Below the pieces are notes generated by a model that was not told where the DNA came from, made no database searches, and worked only from the letters and a program-made list of their open reading frames with translations. From Pseudaeromonas aegiceratis (GTDB taxonomy: Bacteria > Pseudomonadota > Gammaproteobacteria > Enterobacterales > Aeromonadaceae), in assembly GCF_046254905.1 (NCBI RefSeq), contig NZ_CP158016.1, positions 1,364,001 through 1,428,000 on the forward strand: a stretch of DNA of 64,000 nucleotides. The letters are read 5' to 3'. The number at the start of each line of letters is the position of its first letter. Position 1 is the stretch's first letter. Position numbers and translations under genes: made by a program. Below are positions 16,028-24,002 of this stretch, in pieces.

Positions 16028-18037
16028 ATGAGCAAGCCGTTTGAGCTGGTGAGTCAGTTTGCCCCCGGCGGGGATCAGCCCCAGGCCATCGCCCGGTTGA
16101 GCGAGGGGCTGGAAGACGGCCTGGCCCATCAGACCCTGCTGGGGGTGACGGGCTCCGGCAAGACCTTCACCATGGCCAACGTCATCGCCAAGCTCAACCG
16201 GCCCACCATGATACTGGCCCACAACAAGACGCTGGCGGCCCAGCTCTACGGCGAGATGCGGGAGTTCTTCCCTCACAATGCGGTGGAGTACTTCGTCTCC
16301 TATTACGACTATTACCAGCCCGAGGCCTATGTGCCCAGCACCGACACCTTCATCGAGAAGGACTCGGCCATCAACGAGCACATAGAGCAGATGCGGCTCT
16401 CCGCCACCAAGGCCTTGCTGGAGCGGCGGGACGTGGTGATCGTCGCCTCCGTGTCCGCCATCTATGGCCTGGGGGACCCGCAAGCCTATCTCAGCATGAT
16501 GCTGCACCTGCGCCAGGGGGACATCATCAACCAGCGGGAGATCTTGCGGCGGTTGGCGGAGCTGCAGTACAGCCGCAACGACGCCGCCTTCGCCCGGGCC
16601 ACCTTCCGGGTGCGGGGGGAGGTCATCGACATCTATCCCGCCGAATCGGACAAGCTGGCCCTGCGGGTGGAGTTGTTCGACGAGGAGGTGGAGCGCCTGT
16701 CCCTGTTCGACCCCCTGACCGGGGTGGTGGAGCGACAGGTGGCGCGCTATACCATCTTCCCCAAGAGCCACTACGTCACCCCCCGCGATACCCTGCTGAA
16801 TGCCATCGAGCTGATCAAGGAGGAGCTGGTGGAGCGTCGCGCCCAGCTGCTGTCCGCCAACAAGCTCGTCGAGGAGCAGCGGCTCAGTCAGCGCACTCAG
16901 TTCGACATCGAGATGATCCAGGAGCTGGGTTACTGCTCGGGCATCGAGAACTACTCCCGCTATCTCTCCGGCCGGGCACCGGGGGAGCCGCCGCCCACCC
17001 TGTTTGACTATTTGCCGGCGGACGGCCTGCTGATCATCGACGAATCCCACGTCACCGTGCCCCAGCTGGGGGCCATGTACAAGGGGGACAGATCCCGCAA
17101 GGAGACGCTGGTGGAGTACGGCTTCCGCCTGCCCTCGGCATTGGACAACCGACCCCTCAAGTTCGACGAGTTCGAATCCCTGCAGCCCCAGACCATCTAT
17201 GTGTCCGCCACCCCGGCCCACTACGAGCTGGAGAAGTCCGCCGGCGAGGTGGTGGAGCAGGTGGTGCGCCCCACGGGTCTGCTGGATCCCCTCATCGAGG
17301 TGCGGCCGGTGGCGAGCCAGGTGGACGACGTGCTCTCGGAGATCCGCCTGCGGGCCAAGCAGGACGAGCGGGTGCTCATCACCACCCTCACCAAGCGCAT
17401 GGCCGAGGATCTCACCGAATACCTGGAGGAGCACGGGGTGCGGGTGCGCTACCTGCACTCGGACGTGGACACGGTGGAGCGGGTGGAGATCATCCGGGAT
17501 CTGCGGCTGGGCAAGTTCGACGTGCTGGTGGGCATCAACCTGCTGCGTGAGGGCCTCGACATGCCAGAAGTCTCCCTGGTGGCCATCCTGGATGCCGACA
17601 AGGAGGGCTTCCTGCGCTCCACCCGCTCCCTGATCCAGACCATAGGCCGGGCGGCGCGCAACCTGCACGGCAAGGCCATCCTGTATGCCGATCGCATCAC
17701 CGACTCCATGCAGGCGGCCATGGGCGAGACGGAGCGGCGGCGGGCCAAGCAGGAGGCGTTCAACGCCGCCAACGGTATCGTGCCCCAGGCGCTGAAGAAG
17801 AAGGTGGTGGATGTGATGCAGGTGCCCGGCAGCGCTCCGACGCAGGAGTCGGCCCGTCGCCAGGTGGCGGAGTCCGCCGCCTTCTACCAGCCCGAAAGTC
17901 CGGAAGCCCTGGCCAAGCAGATCAAGCAGCTGGAAGGCGAGATGTACGAGCATGCCCGCAACCTGGAGTTCGAGCAGGCCGCCGCCCTGCGGGATCGCAT
18001 TCAGCTGCTGCACGAGAAGCTGATCCAGGAGGGCTAG
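16028..18037 (+). CDS. uvrB: Excinuclease ABC subunit B
   Basis: Damage-verification helicase of nucleotide excision repair; receives DNA from UvrA and loads UvrC. It has 669 aa (E. coli 673). Walker A GVTGSGKTFT is near residue 40, the beta-hairpin region YYDYYQPEAYVP clamps DNA, the DEAH-type box is IIDESHVTVPQ, helicase motif VI is QTIGRAARN, and the C-terminal UVR domain is MYEHARNLEFEQAAALRDRI, which binds UvrC. Ribosome site TAAGGAGAAGTC precedes the ATG. I see no LexA box (CTGT-N8-ACAG) in the 190 bp between tRNA-Asn and the start, unlike E. coli. Confidence 0.98.
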   Translation: MSKPFELVSQFAPGGDQPQAIARLSEGLEDGLAHQTLLGVTGSGKTFTMANVIAKLNRPTMILAHNKTLAAQLYGEMREFFPHNAVEYFVSYYDYYQPEAYVPSTDTFIEKDSAINEHIEQMRLSATKALLERRDVVIVASVSAIYGLGDPQAYLSMMLHLRQGDIINQREILRRLAELQYSRNDAAFARATFRVRGEVIDIYPAESDKLALRVELFDEEVERLSLFDPLTGVVERQVARYTIFPKSHYVTPRDTLLNAIELIKEELVERRAQLLSANKLVEEQRLSQRTQFDIEMIQELGYCSGIENYSRYLSGRAPGEPPPTLFDYLPADGLLIIDESHVTVPQLGAMYKGDRSRKETLVEYGFRLPSALDNRPLKFDEFESLQPQTIYVSATPAHYELEKSAGEVVEQVVRPTGLLDPLIEVRPVASQVDDVLSEIRLRAKQDERVLITTLTKRMAEDLTEYLEEHGVRVRYLHSDVDTVERVEIIRDLRLGKFDVLVGINLLREGLDMPEVSLVAILDADKEGFLRSTRSLIQTIGRAARNLHGKAILYADRITDSMQAAMGETERRRAKQEAFNAANGIVPQALKKKVVDVMQVPGSAPTQESARRQVAESAAFYQPESPEALAKQIKQLEGEMYEHARNLEFEQAAALRDRIQLLHEKLIQEG

Positions 18038-18139
18038 GGGCCGGGCCGCTTGCTGTCCTCCTCGCGACTGGGCGTCCTCCTTGCGGATTGGCGTCATCCT
18101 TGCAAAAGCGCCTCAGCATCAATCAATGGAGGATGACCC

Positions 18140-18700
18140 ATGTTGCTGGATACCTACGAACAGAACGGCCTGCTGCTGAATATGAACTTCAAAGAGCCCG
18201 CCGCCACGGGGCTGACCGGCTACCGGGGAGAACTGGTGCTCAAACCAGGGGAAGTCGCCGATAACGCCGGCCGGCGCAAGCCGCCGGAGGCGGTGTTGAA
18301 GGCGGTGGTCATGCTGGCCGGCGCCGACAAGCTGGCCCTGGTGGCTGGTCTGCTGGACGACGCGGCGGATCTGCCGCTGTTCTTCGCTCTCTACGGCCAG
18401 GATGTCGCGGCCGAGACCAAGTTGGTGTTTTTTGTCGCAAATCTGCCCAAGCCCGCCCTGGTCAACCAGGGGGAATTCAGCTGCGAGCTGGTGCCGTTGC
18501 CCGAGGGCATAGTGTGGAACGAGCTGGTGGACATGGTCTATCTGGAGAAGAGTGACTTCAAGGGCCAGACCAGCGGCGAGAAGATCAACACCGTCTATGA
18601 GGCCTTCGCCGGCTATCAGGCCAAATCCCCGCTGATGAGCTGGGAAGAGGTGCTGGCCGGTCGCATCGAACACAAGCGCGAGACCCGCGGCGCCCTGTAA
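18140..18700 (+). CDS. Unrecognised cytoplasmic protein, 186 aa
   Basis: I do not recognise this protein. Starting MLLDTYEQNGLLLNMNFKE with a good TGGAGGA 6-7 nt upstream, it is acidic and shows no signal peptide or membrane segment. The middle contains hydrophobic beta-like strands (VVMLAGADKLALVAGLL, LPLFFALYGQDV, TKLVFFVANLP), and the C-terminus is charged (EEVLAGRIEHKRETRGAL). Alternating alpha/beta character suggests a small globular domain. It is downstream of uvrB by 102 bp and has its own terminator, so may be transcribed alone. Codon use is like its neighbours. No function is proposed. Confidence 0.75.
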   Translation: MLLDTYEQNGLLLNMNFKEPAATGLTGYRGELVLKPGEVADNAGRRKPPEAVLKAVVMLAGADKLALVAGLLDDAADLPLFFALYGQDVAAETKLVFFVANLPKPALVNQGEFSCELVPLPEGIVWNELVDMVYLEKSDFKGQTSGEKINTVYEAFAGYQAKSPLMSWEEVLAGRIEHKRETRGAL

Positions 18701-18716
18701 GGCCGACACCTGCCCC

Positions 18717-18741
18717 AGGCGGCCTGCGGGCCGCCTTCTTT
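18717..18741 (+). terminator. Terminator after the 186-aa gene
   Basis: GGCGGCC-TGCG-GGCCGCC followed by TTCTTT, 17 bp after the stop codon. Confidence 0.8.
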
Positions 18742-18804
18742 GTTGCTGCCGCCCTGGGCGGCGGCCTTCCCGTTTCCCCTTAGGTTTGGCCACCGGCCCC
18801 CGTA

Positions 18805-18833
18805 TTGGGCGACCCGGCAGAGTGTGGTACATT
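18805..18833 (+). promoter_or_regulatory. Candidate sigma-70 promoter for the DUF2760/Hsp70 operon
   Basis: TTGGGC (-35, 18805-18810), 17-bp spacer, TACATT (-10, 18828-18833) with an extended TGG before the -10. It lies 80 bp upstream of the DUF2760 start. No heat-shock sigma-32 pattern (CTTGAA with CCCCAT-type) is visible. Confidence 0.5.
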
Positions 18834-18912
18834 TCGCCCACTGCTGATCAGGGAACCGGCGTGGCCGGTTGTTCCCCCTGCCAATCGATCCAACGACACA
18901 CGGGAAAAACCT

Positions 18913-19440
18913 ATGTCTGTAAGCCTGTTTGGCCGCCTGCGGCTGTCTCTGCACGTCCTGTTCAACGCCCAGGCCGCCCAGCGCCTGCTGGCCTCCCAGA
19001 CCGTTGCCACCGTTGCGGAAGCTGTCCCGGTTGAGCCGGCGCCTGTGGCCCCGGCCACCCCCCAGATCGATCGCGCCCTGCAGCTGTTGGCGCTGCTACA
19101 ACAGGAGGGGCGCCTGCTGGACTTCATCCAGGAGGATCTGACCGGCTTCGACGACGCCCAGATCGGCGCCGCCGCCCGGGTGGTGCACCAGGGGCTGGGC
19201 AAGGTGATCCGCGAGCACGTGACCCTGGCCCCGGTGGCCCAGGTGAGCGAAGGGCAGGCTATCAGCCTGCCGGCGGGCTTTGACAGCCAGCGCTACCGCC
19301 TGGTGGGTAACGTCAGCGGTCAGGGGCCCTTCAACGGCACCCTGCTGCACAAGGGCTGGCAGGCCAGCGCCATCCAGCTGCCCCAGACCCTGCCGGGCTA
19401 TGACGCCAGCGTGCTGGCCCCGGCGGAGGTGGAAGTATGA
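18913..19440 (+). CDS. DUF2760 domain protein, partner of Hsp70-like ATPases
   Basis: 175 aa, read from ATG MSVSLFGRLRLSLHVLF. The N-terminal helix is amphipathic, then a Pro/Ala/Val linker (about 33-50), then the conserved DUF2760 core: ALQLLALLQQEGRLLDFIQEDL (in two halves), FDDAQIGAAARVVHQGL, and QRYRLVGNVSGQGPFNGTLLHKGW near the C-terminus. DUF2760 is a family without assigned function that recurs next to two non-canonical Hsp70 genes; here it overlaps the first by ATGA, implying translational coupling. It may be an adaptor, nucleotide exchange factor or client of the Hsp70 pair; this is inference. The longer upstream frame is rejected because it begins in the promoter region. Confidence 0.85.
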   Translation: MSVSLFGRLRLSLHVLFNAQAAQRLLASQTVATVAEAVPVEPAPVAPATPQIDRALQLLALLQQEGRLLDFIQEDLTGFDDAQIGAAARVVHQGLGKVIREHVTLAPVAQVSEGQAISLPAGFDSQRYRLVGNVSGQGPFNGTLLHKGWQASAIQLPQTLPGYDASVLAPAEVEV

Positions 19441-21242
19441 GTCAGGCCAAATACGCGGTCGGCATCGATCTGGGCACCACCCACTGCGTGGTGGCGGCGC
19501 TGGCGCTGGGCGAGCCTGGGGCCAGCCCCGAGCTGTTCCCCATCATACAGCTGGTGGCGCCGGGGCAGCTGGAGGCCCGGGATGCCCTGCCGTCCTTCTT
19601 GTACCTGCCCAACGATAGCGAGCTGGCCCCCGAGCTGCGCCGCCTGCCCTGGGGCGACAGTGCCGCCATCTGTGGCCAGCTGGCCCGGGAGCGGGGCGCC
19701 AAGAGCCCCAACCGGCTGGTGAGCAGCGCCAAGAGCTGGCTGTGTCACGGCCAGCTGGATCGGCGGGCCGGCCTGCTGCCCCTGCAGGCCGCCGAAGATG
19801 TCACCCCCATCTCCCCCTATGACGCCAGCCTGCACTATCTCAACCACCTGGTGGCGGCCTGGCAGGAGTTCTACCCCGAGGCTCCCCTGGCCGAGCAGCA
19901 GATCACCCTGACGGTGCCGGCCTCGTTCGATCCGTCCGCCCGTGAGTTGACCGCCGAGGCGGCCCGGGCGGCGGGCCTGGGCCATGCCACCTTGCTGGAG
20001 GAGCCTCAGGCGGCCCTGTATCACTGGCTGGCGGTGCATGCCGAGCAGTGGCGCGAGCAGGTGCAGGTGGGGGATTGCATCCTGGTGGTGGACGTGGGGG
20101 GCGGCACCACAGACCTGTCCCTCATCAGCGTCCGCCAACAGGACGGTGCCCTGGCCCTGGAGCGTATCGCCGTGGGCGAGCACCTGCTGCTGGGGGGGGA
20201 CAACATGGACCTGGCCCTGGCCAACGTCATCCGCATGAAGCTGGCCCAGCAGGGCACCCAGCTGCAGCCCTGGCAGATCCTGGCCCTGGCCCATGGTTGC
20301 CGCCAGGCCAAGGAGCAGCTGTTTGCCGAGGTCAGCCTGGAGCGCGCCCCCATCGTCGTGCCCAGCCGCAGCTCCAGCCTCATCGGCGGCAGCCTGCGTA
20401 CCGAGCTGACCCGCGCCGAGATCGAGGCCGTGTTGCTCGAAGGCTTCTTTCCCGCAGTGGCGGTGACGGATCCGGTGCAGCAGCGGCCCCGGGCGGCTCT
20501 CACCACCCTCAGCTTGCCCTATGCCCAGGATGCGGCCATCACCCGTCATCTGGCGGCCTTTCTGACCCGCCAGCGGGAGGCCCTGCCCGGCCAGAGCGGC
20601 CAGTTTGTCCATCCCACCGCCGTGCTGTTCAACGGCGGCGTGATGAAGGCCGCCCCCTTGGTGGCTCGGCTCGAATCGGTATTGAACGGCTGGTTGGCCG
20701 CCGACGGCGCACCGCCGGTGCGGCGCCTCACCGGCACGGATCCGGATCAGGCGGTGGCTCGGGGGGCGGCCTACTACGGCGGCGTTCGCGCCGGCCAGGG
20801 GATCCGCATTCGCGGTGGCACCGCCTGCAGCTACTACGTGGGCATAGAGAGCGCCCTGCCGACGGTGCCGGGTCTGCCACCCATGATGCAGGCCCTGTGT
20901 ATCGCCCCCTTTGGCATGGAAGAGGGCAGTGCCTGCGCCCCCAGCGAGGCGGTGTTTGCCCTGGTGGTGGGGGAGCCGGTGCGCTTTCACTTCTACAGCT
21001 CCACGGTGCGCCGCGAAGATGTGCCCGGCAGCCTGCTGGAGTTCTGGGCCGAGGGGGCGCTGGACGAGCTGCCGCCCATCGAGGCGCTGCTCAGTGCCGA
21101 GGGGCATCAGCCCGGCGAGCTGGTGCAGGTGCGACTGCAGGCCGCCATCGATGAGCTGGGCACCTTGCAGCTCGAGGCGGTGAGCCTGGATGGCAGCCAG
21201 CGCTGGAAGGTGCAGTTCGACACCCGCGGTCAGGCCTGTTAA
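19437..21242 (+). CDS. Non-canonical Hsp70/DnaK-like ATPase, 601 aa
   Basis: An actin-fold Hsp70 nucleotide-binding domain occupies most of the protein: phosphate-1 VGIDLGTTHCVVA (8-20), the DnaK-K70-like lysine K99 in SSAKSWLC, LLEEPQAA (186-193), phosphate-2 VVDVGGGTTDLS (217-228), GGDNMD (253-258), and the adenosine motif VLFNGGVM with DPDQAVARGAA (about 397-444). The region after about 450 is short and unlike the canonical beta-sandwich plus helical lid of DnaK; no EEVD-like tail or J-partner gene is adjacent. It overlaps the DUF2760 gene (ATGA) and is followed after 2 bp by a second Hsp70. It is likely a specialised ATPase/chaperone whose client is unknown. Confidence 0.9.
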   Translation: MSQAKYAVGIDLGTTHCVVAALALGEPGASPELFPIIQLVAPGQLEARDALPSFLYLPNDSELAPELRRLPWGDSAAICGQLARERGAKSPNRLVSSAKSWLCHGQLDRRAGLLPLQAAEDVTPISPYDASLHYLNHLVAAWQEFYPEAPLAEQQITLTVPASFDPSARELTAEAARAAGLGHATLLEEPQAALYHWLAVHAEQWREQVQVGDCILVVDVGGGTTDLSLISVRQQDGALALERIAVGEHLLLGGDNMDLALANVIRMKLAQQGTQLQPWQILALAHGCRQAKEQLFAEVSLERAPIVVPSRSSSLIGGSLRTELTRAEIEAVLLEGFFPAVAVTDPVQQRPRAALTTLSLPYAQDAAITRHLAAFLTRQREALPGQSGQFVHPTAVLFNGGVMKAAPLVARLESVLNGWLAADGAPPVRRLTGTDPDQAVARGAAYYGGVRAGQGIRIRGGTACSYYVGIESALPTVPGLPPMMQALCIAPFGMEEGSACAPSEAVFALVVGEPVRFHFYSSTVRREDVPGSLLEFWAEGALDELPPIEALLSAEGHQPGELVQVRLQAAIDELGTLQLEAVSLDGSQRWKVQFDTRGQAC

Positions 21243-21244
21243 GC

Positions 21245-23875
21245 ATGGGGGCCCCGGCCTTCCTGGTGGCCATCGATCTGGGCACCAGCAATATCGTCCT
21301 GGCCTACACCCCCTTGGGGGGGGCTGAACCCCAGGTGCAGATCCTGCCCATCCCCCAGTCCACTGGGCCGGGACAGTGGCAGGCTCTGCCCAGCCTGCCG
21401 GCCCTGCGCTTTCACCCCGGCGCGGATCTGGATCCCGCCCTCATCAGCCTGCCCTGGCAAGCTGGCCCCCTGGCGGCCAAGCAGCCGCCGGCGGTGCTGG
21501 GGGCCTGGGCCCGCCAGCTGGGTCAGCAGCAGCCAGAACGCCTGGTGCACAGCGCCAAGAGCTACCTGGCACTGGACGAGGCCGAGGCCCGGCACCTGCC
21601 CTCCGGGCTGCCGGCGGAGCAGGGGATCTCCCCCCTGCTGGCCAGCGCCGGGTATCTGGAGCACCTGGCCCAGGCCTGGCACTGGCAGCACCCCGACCAT
21701 CCCCTGGCGCAGCAGCACATAGTGCTGACCTTGCCGGCCTCCTTCGATGAGCAGGCCCGCCAGCTGACCCTCAAGGCGGCGCATCTGGCGGGTCTCACGA
21801 ACGTCACCCTGCTGGAAGAACCCCTGGCGGCCTGTCATGCCTGGCTGCAGCAGCCCGACGCACAAGCGCAGCTTAAGCAGTGCCAACGGCTGCTGGTGTG
21901 TGATGTGGGGGGCGGCACCAGCGACTTCAGCCTGCTGCAGGTAGCGGAAGACGGCGGCCTGCGCCGCCTGCGGGTGGGGGAGCACCTGATGCTGGGGGGG
22001 GACAACATGGACCTGGCTCTGGCGTTGCAAGCGGCCGGCAAGTTAGGCGAGGTGCAGCGGCTCACGCCGCGCCAGTGGCCGGCCCTGGCCCAGGCCTGTC
22101 GGCCGGTGAAAGAAGCCCTGTTGGGGCCGGCGGCCCCGGAGGCCTTGCCGGTGACCCTGCTGGGCCGTGGCAGTGCCCTCATTGGCCAGAGCCAGAGCAC
22201 CCGGCTCAGTGCAAAAGAGGTGGCGCAGCTGCTGCTGGAGGGCTTCTTTCCCCTGGTGCCCCTGACCGCCCGCCCTCAAGGGGCCCGCTCGGCCCTGCGC
22301 CAGACCGGCCTGCCATACCCTGCGGACGTGGCCATCAGCCGCCATCTGGCGGCCTTTTTGGATGCCGGTGGCGAGGAGCCCCTGCCGGACGCCCTGTTGC
22401 TCAACGGCGGACCCTTTGCCAGCCCCGCCCTGGCCCAGCGTCTGGCTCAGCAGCTGAGCCAATGGCGCGGCGCGCCGGTGCGCCTGCTGCAACAAACGGA
22501 TCTTGACTCGGCGGTGGCCCGGGGCGCGGCCCTGTTTGGCTGGCATCGGCAACAGGGCGAGCGCCTCATCCAGGCCGACGTGGCCCGCCACTACTTTGTG
22601 CAGCTGGCGGGGCCCCAGGGGCTCAGCTGGTTGTGCCTGTTGCCCAGGGGCACCCCGGTGGGGGCCGAGTGTCCGTTGGCGCTGCCCTTGCAGCTGCAAT
22701 GCGGCGAGCCGGTGCAGTTTGTCCTGGCCAGCTCTACCGAGACGAAAAATTATGCCCCCGGCGAGCCGGCCCAGGCGCCGGCGCGGTTGCATCCGCTGCC
22801 TCGACTCAGCACCCGGCTCGCGGGTCAGGGCCAGGTGCCGGTGGCGCTCAGTGCCCACCTCGACGAGATAGGGCTGCTGGCGCTGCACTGCGCCGCCACG
22901 GACGGCTCGGCGCGACGCTGGCCGCTGCAGTTCAACCTGCGCGGCCATGAACAGGCGCAGCCAGCGACTGCCGCGCTGCCGGCCACTGTTCTGGCGCCCA
23001 TTCAGGGCTTGTATGGCGCCCGTCAGGCCACGGCTGGGCTGATCCCACGGCATCTGCGCCATCAGTTGGAGCAGCTGCTGGGGCCCCGCGCTCAGTGGAC
23101 CAGTGAGCAGGCCCGCTCCTTGGCAGACGCCCTGCTGATTGGCTTGCCCCGCCGGCGGCGCAGCGCCGAGCACGAACAGATCTGGTTTAGCCTGCTGGGC
23201 TACTGCCTGCGCCCTGGCCTGGGCATGCCCGGCGATCCAGACCGGGTGGCCCGGCTGTGGCCCCTGTTTGCCCAAGGGCTGCAGCACGGCCGCCAGGCCG
23301 GCGCCTGGGATGCCTGGTGGATCTTCTGGCGGCGGCTGGCGGCGGGCCTCGACGAGGCGGCGCAGCTGGCGGTGCTGGACGAGGTGGGGGCGGCCCTGAT
23401 GCCGACGCCGCCCGCCAGGGTCTGTGGCGATGAGCCACTGCGGCTGATCGGCGCCCTGGAGCGCATTCCCGTAGGCCTCAAGACCCAGGTGGCGGAGCTG
23501 TTGCTGGCTCGCCTGTGCCGGCAACCGGCGGCGGCCGATGCCTGGGCGTTGGGTCGCCTCGCGGCGCGGCAGCTGGCCTACGCCGAAGCCGAGTATCGCC
23601 TGCCGGCCGCGACCATACGCCCCTGGTTAGCGGCGCTGCTGGCGCTGGACTGGGGGTCTGTGCCCGAGCTGGCCTTTGCCGCTGTGGCCATGAGCTGCCA
23701 GGGGGAGGATGGGCTGGATGAGGCGCTGCGCCAGGCGGTGCTGGCCCGGCTGGACAGCCGGCAGACGGCGCGCTGGCAGGGCTGGCTCAACGGTACCCTG
23801 GCCCCGGATGCGGATCTGCTCAGCCAGCTGTGGGGGGACAGCCTGCCGGTCGGCCTGAGCCTGGCCGCCTCTTAG
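21245..23875 (+). CDS. Hsp70-like ATPase with C-terminal DUF3731-type extension, 876 aa
   Basis: Second Hsp70 homologue of the operon. The nucleotide-binding half has FLVAIDLGTSNIVLA (6-20), VHSAKSYL (101-108, lysine as in the partner), LLEEPLAACHAW, phosphate-2 VCDVGGGTSDFS (218-229), GGDNMDLALA (251-260) and LNGGPFASPALAQR. Beyond about residue 560 a large helical Arg/Leu/Trp-rich extension (for example RLWPLFAQGLQHGRQAGAWD and LARLCRQPAAADAWALGRLA) matches the DUF3731 type found on this Hsp70 subfamily. The two NBDs share motif spacing and probably arose by duplication. The start ATG is 2 bp after the upstream stop, so translation is coupled. Role unknown; a hetero-complex of both Hsp70s with DUF2760 is plausible. 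Confidence 0.87.
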   Translation: MGAPAFLVAIDLGTSNIVLAYTPLGGAEPQVQILPIPQSTGPGQWQALPSLPALRFHPGADLDPALISLPWQAGPLAAKQPPAVLGAWARQLGQQQPERLVHSAKSYLALDEAEARHLPSGLPAEQGISPLLASAGYLEHLAQAWHWQHPDHPLAQQHIVLTLPASFDEQARQLTLKAAHLAGLTNVTLLEEPLAACHAWLQQPDAQAQLKQCQRLLVCDVGGGTSDFSLLQVAEDGGLRRLRVGEHLMLGGDNMDLALALQAAGKLGEVQRLTPRQWPALAQACRPVKEALLGPAAPEALPVTLLGRGSALIGQSQSTRLSAKEVAQLLLEGFFPLVPLTARPQGARSALRQTGLPYPADVAISRHLAAFLDAGGEEPLPDALLLNGGPFASPALAQRLAQQLSQWRGAPVRLLQQTDLDSAVARGAALFGWHRQQGERLIQADVARHYFVQLAGPQGLSWLCLLPRGTPVGAECPLALPLQLQCGEPVQFVLASSTETKNYAPGEPAQAPARLHPLPRLSTRLAGQGQVPVALSAHLDEIGLLALHCAATDGSARRWPLQFNLRGHEQAQPATAALPATVLAPIQGLYGARQATAGLIPRHLRHQLEQLLGPRAQWTSEQARSLADALLIGLPRRRRSAEHEQIWFSLLGYCLRPGLGMPGDPDRVARLWPLFAQGLQHGRQAGAWDAWWIFWRRLAAGLDEAAQLAVLDEVGAALMPTPPARVCGDEPLRLIGALERIPVGLKTQVAELLLARLCRQPAAADAWALGRLAARQLAYAEAEYRLPAATIRPWLAALLALDWGSVPELAFAAVAMSCQGEDGLDEALRQAVLARLDSRQTARWQGWLNGTLAPDADLLSQLWGDSLPVGLSLAAS

Positions 23876-24002
23876 GCCACGCCCGGCACTGCGTTGGCAA
23901 AGTCGGGGCTTGGCGGTTGTCGAATTAATATCCATACGGATATGATGGCAGCCTAGATGCCGGGTGCGGGAGTGTGGCTGGCGAGGGACGCAAGGAGCCA
24001 GC

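Noticed and set aside
15884..18097. 737-aa antisense reading frame opposite uvrB
   Set aside because: Same cause: a shadow frame of uvrB without recognisable domains.
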